In this document: positions 60,738 to 64,000 of the stretch, piece after piece | Layout: every line of letters begins with the position of its first letter | Position numbering within the stretch: the first letter of the stretch is position 1 | From: JAHEKO01 sp965212505 | GTDB taxonomy: Bacteria > Acidobacteriota > Thermoanaerobaculia > Multivoradales > JAHEKO01 | Assembly: GCA_965212505.1 (NCBI GenBank) | Contig: OZ243123.1 | Span: forward strand, 4,216,001-4,280,000 | Reading direction: 5' to 3' | Length of the DNA stretch: 64,000 nucleotides | Made by a program: the position numbers and the translations under genes | Notes under the pieces: generated by a model | Told to the model about the DNA's origin: nothing | Seen by the model: only the letters and a program-made list of their open reading frames with translations | Databases searched by the model: none

Positions 60738-61400
60738 TTAGCGCGTGAAGTCCTTTCGCCCGCAGTAGAGCTGTACGGTAGCCGTCATCGCCACCACCCC
60801 GACGAGCAGATGGCTCGCGATCACGTGCACCCCCGTCAGTAACTCCCCGGTACGCGCCATGTAGAGCGCACCCAGGAGCAGCGCGGCGACCGCGACGGTC
60901 GCCCAGCCGGCGAGCACTGCGCGATGGCGACGCTGGCGACGAGCCGCGATCGCTTCCTGCACGAGCAGCGCAATCTGGCCATAGGCGTAGAGCTGCCCGC
61001 CCACCGAGCCGGCGATCCGGAGCGATTCGGGCTCGAAGCTCCCGGTAACCCAGGCGGCGGCGGCCATGACCAGCCCGGCGGCGAGGATCCCGACCCCGAA
61101 CAAAATGGTCGGAAGGAGGACCATCGCTCCGGCGATCTGCCGTGGAGTGAGCGGTCCCGCCAACAGCAGGCGTGCTCGCCTCTCTTCAGACCGGAGGCCT
61201 TGGGCGATAAAGCCGACAATCAACGGCGCCATGAGCACGAACATCCCGCGTAGGCCGGCGGCGACAGAGCTCGGCGGACCGTCGTCACCGGCAGCCGAGA
61301 AGACGAAGCTGACGATCGCGATGACCCCGACGGCGATGCCAAAGCCGCCGAGCAGGTACGGCCGAGTGTAGGAAAGCTCAGCTTTCAGTACGCGCCACAT
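60738..61400 (-). CDS. ABC-2-like permease of a four-gene operon
   Basis: 220 aa from ATG 61400, which has AAGGAGGG upstream. Six hydrophobic segments (LLGGFGIAVGVIAIVSFVFS, GLRGMFVLMAPLIVGFIAQGL, ILFGVGILAAGLVMAAAAWV, LLVQEAIAARR linked, AVLAGWATVAVAALLLGALY, VIASHLLVGVVAMTATVQL). No known family assignment beyond ABC-2-like permease. It overlaps the ATPase gene by 23 bp and is last in the operon. Confidence 0.75.
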   Translation of the reverse strand: MWRVLKAELSYTRPYLLGGFGIAVGVIAIVSFVFSAAGDDGPPSSVAAGLRGMFVLMAPLIVGFIAQGLRSEERRARLLLAGPLTPRQIAGAMVLLPTILFGVGILAAGLVMAAAAWVTGSFEPESLRIAGSVGGQLYAYGQIALLVQEAIAARRQRRHRAVLAGWATVAVAALLLGALYMARTGELLTGVHVIASHLLVGVVAMTATVQLYCGRKDFTR

Positions 61401-62289
61401 CGTGTCCCTCCTTGAGAATCTGTACCGCAATCTCGTCGACGCCCATGCGCGAGACTTCGACCGCTTCGGCCCCGAGCTCGCTGAGCTGCTCCAGCGTTGC
61501 CGGAGCCGCGCGAGTGATGACCTGGTGCTCCGCTCGTACTTGCTTGTGCTCGACGATGCCGACGAGCTCGACGTCTCCCTCGCGCAGTCGGAAGGAGATC
61601 CGTCGCCAGCTCTCGCTCAACTCCTCGCGTCCGGAGCGCAAGACGACCTGACCATCGCGCAGGAAGGCGAGTTCGTCTGCCAGACGGTTGATGTCGGAGA
61701 GCACATGAGTCGAGTAGAGGACCGCGTGCTCACCGTCCTCGGTGACCTCCCACAGAACGTCCAACACCTCCGCCCGCACCACCGGGTCGAGACCGGCAGT
61801 CGGTTCGTCGAGCAGAAGTAGGCGTGGGTCGTGCGCCAGAGCCGCCACCAGGGCCAGCTTGGTTCGGTTGCCGCGTGAAAGGGAGTTGACCGGCTTGTCC
61901 ATTGGCAGCGCCAGGCGCTCGATGAGTCGACGCGCGCGCTCGTGCGACCAGCCGGGCAGAAACTCCGCGATGAATTCGAGATTCCGCGCGGCCGTCCAGC
62001 GCCGGAAGAAGCCACTCTTCTCGCCAACGTAGCCAACATCGGTTCGGTACTCCGTCTTGTTCGGGTGAACCGGGGCACCGTAGACCTCGGTGCCGCCTTC
62101 GTCGGGCACCAGCAGGCCGGCCATACAGTTCAGCGCGGTCGTCTTGCCGGCGCCGTTCGGCCCGACGAGCGCCAACACCGTTCCAGGCTCCAGCACGAGG
62201 TCCACCGGACCGAGCTCGAAGCCCGGATACCGCTTGGTCAGGCCGCTCAGGCGAGCTGCGGCGGTCGTCTCGGGATGCCGATCGCTCAT
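61378..62289 (-). CDS. ABC transporter ATP-binding protein
   Basis: 303 aa. Walker A GPNGAGKTTAL, Q-loop YVGEKSGFFRRW, an atypical signature NSLSRGNRTKLALVAALAHD (SRGNR for SGGQQ) and Walker B LLLLDEPTAGLDPVV. The long C-terminal part (residues about 215-303) is found in ABC-2-type exporters such as YtrB. Its start overlaps the GntR gene by ATGA. With the permease it should form an exporter controlled by the YtrA-type repressor upstream. Confidence 0.9.
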   Translation of the reverse strand: MSDRHPETTAAARLSGLTKRYPGFELGPVDLVLEPGTVLALVGPNGAGKTTALNCMAGLLVPDEGGTEVYGAPVHPNKTEYRTDVGYVGEKSGFFRRWTAARNLEFIAEFLPGWSHERARRLIERLALPMDKPVNSLSRGNRTKLALVAALAHDPRLLLLDEPTAGLDPVVRAEVLDVLWEVTEDGEHAVLYSTHVLSDINRLADELAFLRDGQVVLRSGREELSESWRRISFRLREGDVELVGIVEHKQVRAEHQVITRAAPATLEQLSELGAEAVEVSRMGVDEIAVQILKEGHDVARTES

Positions 62290-62669
62290 CTCTTCTCCCC
62301 TTTCTCCAACAGCTCTTCGAGGATCTGACGCATGGTGTCCGCGCTCAGTCCGTCCGCCGCAGCGTGAGCGACGCTTCGCTCCAACGCGTCTGTGAATCGC
62401 TCCTTGGCCATCTTGTGCTTTCTCCCTTCGGGGATCGGTGCTACCCAGAAGCCCTTGCCGCGACGAGAGCGCAGCAGACCCTCGCGCTCCAGATCGTCAT
62501 AGGCCCTCTGTACGGTGATGACGCTCACCCGCTGTTCCTTGGCGAGCCTCCGGATAGAGGGCAAGGGCTCGCCGTCCGACAGATCTTCGGACAGGATCTT
62601 CGCCCTGATCTGCCGTGAGACCTGCGCGTACAACGGTTCGTCGGAGAGGTCAGACAGGTGCAGAATCAC
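62286..62669 (-). CDS. YtrA-subfamily GntR repressor
   Basis: 127 aa. The wHTH is DEPLYAQVSRQIRAKILSEDLSDGEPLPSIRRLAKEQRVSVITVQRAYDDLEREGLLRSRRGKGFWV, typical of GntR. The short C-terminal helices (residues about 80-127), with no large ligand domain, define the YtrA branch, which usually represses an adjacent ABC transporter operon. It overlaps the phosphatase fusion gene upstream and the ATPase gene downstream (ATGA each). Its DNA-binding domain is closely similar to that in the GntR-SpoIIE fusion. Confidence 0.9.
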   Translation of the reverse strand: MILHLSDLSDEPLYAQVSRQIRAKILSEDLSDGEPLPSIRRLAKEQRVSVITVQRAYDDLEREGLLRSRRGKGFWVAPIPEGRKHKMAKERFTDALERSVAHAAADGLSADTMRQILEELLEKGEKR

Positions 62670-63733
62670 GGTGCCAACTCCCGGGGCGTCAGCATCGCCG
62701 CGGTCCAGTCATCTTCCGGCAGCCTTCCGGTGCGTTGTTGGACCCGGTCGAAGAGCCCACTGAGCCACGACGCTCCGGACAGGTCTCCGGTAGAGGGCTC
62801 CTCGCCGAGCATCCGTTCGAGAGTCTCGTAGCCGAGCGGCTCCCCATCGGCATCTCGTGCCTCGGGGAGGCCATCGGTCAGCAGAACGAGACGCTCGTCC
62901 TCGGCCAGCTCCCAGGTGCGGGAGCTGTACGACGCCTCTAGACGAACACCTAGCGGCAAGCGCGGCCCCGACACCGACAGCGCTCGTGGCCCTTCCTTCG
63001 GGCGTATGAGATACGGGTCGGGTGTCCCAGCGTTGGAGAGCTCTACCGTTCGCTCGGACGGGCGATAACGCGCCAGTGCGAGGGCGACAAACTCTCCGCG
63101 CCCCAGCTCGCCGGCAAGTCGACGGTTGAGACGGGTCAGCGACTCGGCGACGCTGCCCTCGGCGGCGACGAACGGCAGCATCGCTTTGACCGAAGCCATG
63201 ATGAGGCTCGCCGCGAAGCCCTTGCCGGCCACGTCAGCCACCACGATGTCGACGCTCCCGTCCGGATGCCTGAGGACGTCGTAAAAATCGCCGGCCACGA
63301 CACGGGCCGGCAGACAGCGTGCGGCAACCTCCCAGCCGGGACCGCTCAGCTCAGACGGTGGCAGCAGACGACGTTGAACGTCACGGGCCATCTCCAGCTC
63401 GCGCCGCCCAAGCTCTTGTGCCACCAGTTCCTCAAGCTGAAGGCCCTCCACCAGGTCGCGCCGGTGCTCGGAGCCGAGCGTCGCGACCCGGACCTCGTCC
63501 GAGGGCGTGCCCGTCAGAAGCCCATCAGCCACGAGAAGCTCGTAGACGGCCTCGATCGTAGACGGCGCCACCCGATGCTCGCGCGCCAGCTGTCGGTAGC
63601 CAGGCAGCAGCTCGCCCTCGGGCAGCTCGCCGCGGGCGATCAGATCCCGGAGCTTGCGAGCGATCTGCTCGCGAAGCGGCTCCGACCCCTCGGGGGCCAA
63701 ATGGAGAAGCAGCGAGTGCGCATTACTGTCCAT
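62666..63733 (-). CDS. GntR-type wHTH fused to a SpoIIE-type PP2C phosphatase
   Basis: 355 aa from ATG 63733. Residues about 8-80 are a GntR-like wHTH (SEPLREQIARKLRDLIARGELPEGELLPGYRQLAREHRVAPSTIEAVYELL) that aligns with the YtrA gene next door. Residues about 110-345 are a SpoIIE/PP2C phosphatase: LGRRELEMARDVQRRLLPPSE, ARVVAGDFYDVL, DIVVADVAGKGFAASLIMASVKAML, EFVALALARY and RLVLLTDGLPEARD, with metal-binding Asp residues in GDFYD, DVAGKG and TDGLPE. It could dephosphorylate an anti-sigma or its antagonist and bind DNA in one chain. Confidence 0.85.
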   Translation of the reverse strand: MDSNAHSLLLHLAPEGSEPLREQIARKLRDLIARGELPEGELLPGYRQLAREHRVAPSTIEAVYELLVADGLLTGTPSDEVRVATLGSEHRRDLVEGLQLEELVAQELGRRELEMARDVQRRLLPPSELSGPGWEVAARCLPARVVAGDFYDVLRHPDGSVDIVVADVAGKGFAASLIMASVKAMLPFVAAEGSVAESLTRLNRRLAGELGRGEFVALALARYRPSERTVELSNAGTPDPYLIRPKEGPRALSVSGPRLPLGVRLEASYSSRTWELAEDERLVLLTDGLPEARDADGEPLGYETLERMLGEEPSTGDLSGASWLSGLFDRVQQRTGRLPEDDWTAAMLTPRELAP

Positions 63734-63750
63734 AGACAATATATACACCA
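63734..63750 (-). promoter_or_regulatory. AT-rich promoter/operator before the GntR-SpoIIE operon
   Basis: On the minus strand the sequence TGTATATATTGTCT leads directly to the ATG; TATATT ends four bases before it. No Shine-Dalgarno is present, so the operon may start with a leaderless message. AT-rich TGTATA/TATAC sequences are typical operators for YtrA-type GntR proteins, so autoregulation is plausible. Confidence 0.4.
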
Positions 63751-63949
63751 AACGGCGCAGAAAGTTTTGCCCACATGGAAGCGTCTCCGCGAGCGCCGGC
63801 AGTTGTGAGCAATTCTGAGACGTGGCACTCGCTCGAAACCCGGACCCCCAAGAAGACCGTAGTCTGGTCTGAGCACGCAGGAGTCTCAGAGTCTTCGAAG
63901 AGCTCCCGGCGTGCTCGAGTCGAGCAAGCCGCGCTACTGAGGGAGGTCC

Positions 63950-64000
63950 ATGAAACACATCGACAGCACCGCCCCACCAGCCGAGACCCACACTCCAACG
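63950..64000 (+). CDS. Start of a protein gene cut by the window edge
   Basis: ATG 63950 with GAGGGAGG eight bases upstream. Only 17 codons are visible (MKHIDSTAPPAETHTPT), polar and Pro/Thr-rich without a signal peptide. The function is unknown. It is divergent from the GntR-SpoIIE operon. Confidence 0.55.
   Translation, partial: MKHIDSTAPPAETHTPT

Overview
The window is a high-GC (roughly 65% by eye) bacterial chromosome segment with about 55 genes, short spacers and many ATGA or GTGA stop/start overlaps. The content is rich in exported proteins of no clear function, TolB-like propellers, CadC-type winged-helix membrane regulators, SpoIIE phosphatases, Ig-repeat and parallel beta-helix surface proteins, S74 and FISUMP modules. 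This mix points to an Acidobacteriota lineage (for example Thermoanaerobaculia-like), with Myxococcota as the main alternative. That placement is inference, because no rRNA or other phylogenetic marker is present. I see no tRNA, CRISPR array, insertion sequence or prophage.

Layout. 1-3.2 kb: start of an exported protein, an isoprenylcysteine-methyltransferase-like protein, a gamma-glutamylcyclotransferase-like protein and a secreted beta-helix protein. 3.2-9.6 kb: a translationally coupled exported protein and zincin protease, then a 1,507-residue Ig-repeat surface protein, with two clear terminators. 9.7-15.3 kb: NTF2-propeller fusion, an unrecognised exported protein overlapping an amidohydrolase lipoprotein, a frameshifted SnoaL/DUF4440 remnant and a membrane-anchored protein. 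15.3-25.8 kb: CorC-type CBS protein, VAT1-type reductase, two serine hydrolases, HxlR regulator divergent from a VOC protein, MBL hydrolase, DUF3303, DUF1801 and an S74 autoprocessing surface protein.

25.9-30.4 kb is the most interesting stretch. An OsmC-family peroxidase frame carries an in-frame TGA exactly at the peroxidatic cysteine. A 6-bp hairpin with loop TGGAG starts its loop 25 nt downstream, which fits a bacterial SECIS, so this is a probable selenoprotein. Next to it is a tight three-gene cassette: an asparagine-synthetase-like ATPase whose glutaminase half lacks the catalytic Cys, a radical SAM enzyme and an FAD oxidoreductase. It looks like an undescribed modification or small-molecule pathway.

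30.4-46 kb: nucleoside transporter, S41-TPR protein, gluzincin, MtfA-SEC-C fusion, large di-heme peroxidase, VOC protein, two membrane winged-helix regulators, two alpha/beta hydrolases and a membrane-AraC regulator. 46.3-53.5 kb is a self-contained circuit: a near-perfect sigma-54 promoter drives an HlyD adaptor, ABC ATPase and two FtsX permeases, followed by an NtrC-type activator and its histidine kinase. 53.8-60.7 kb holds exported proteins. 60.7-63.7 kb is a four-gene operon with a GntR-SpoIIE phosphatase fusion, a paralogous YtrA-type GntR repressor, an ABC ATPase and a permease. The window ends in the first codons of another gene.
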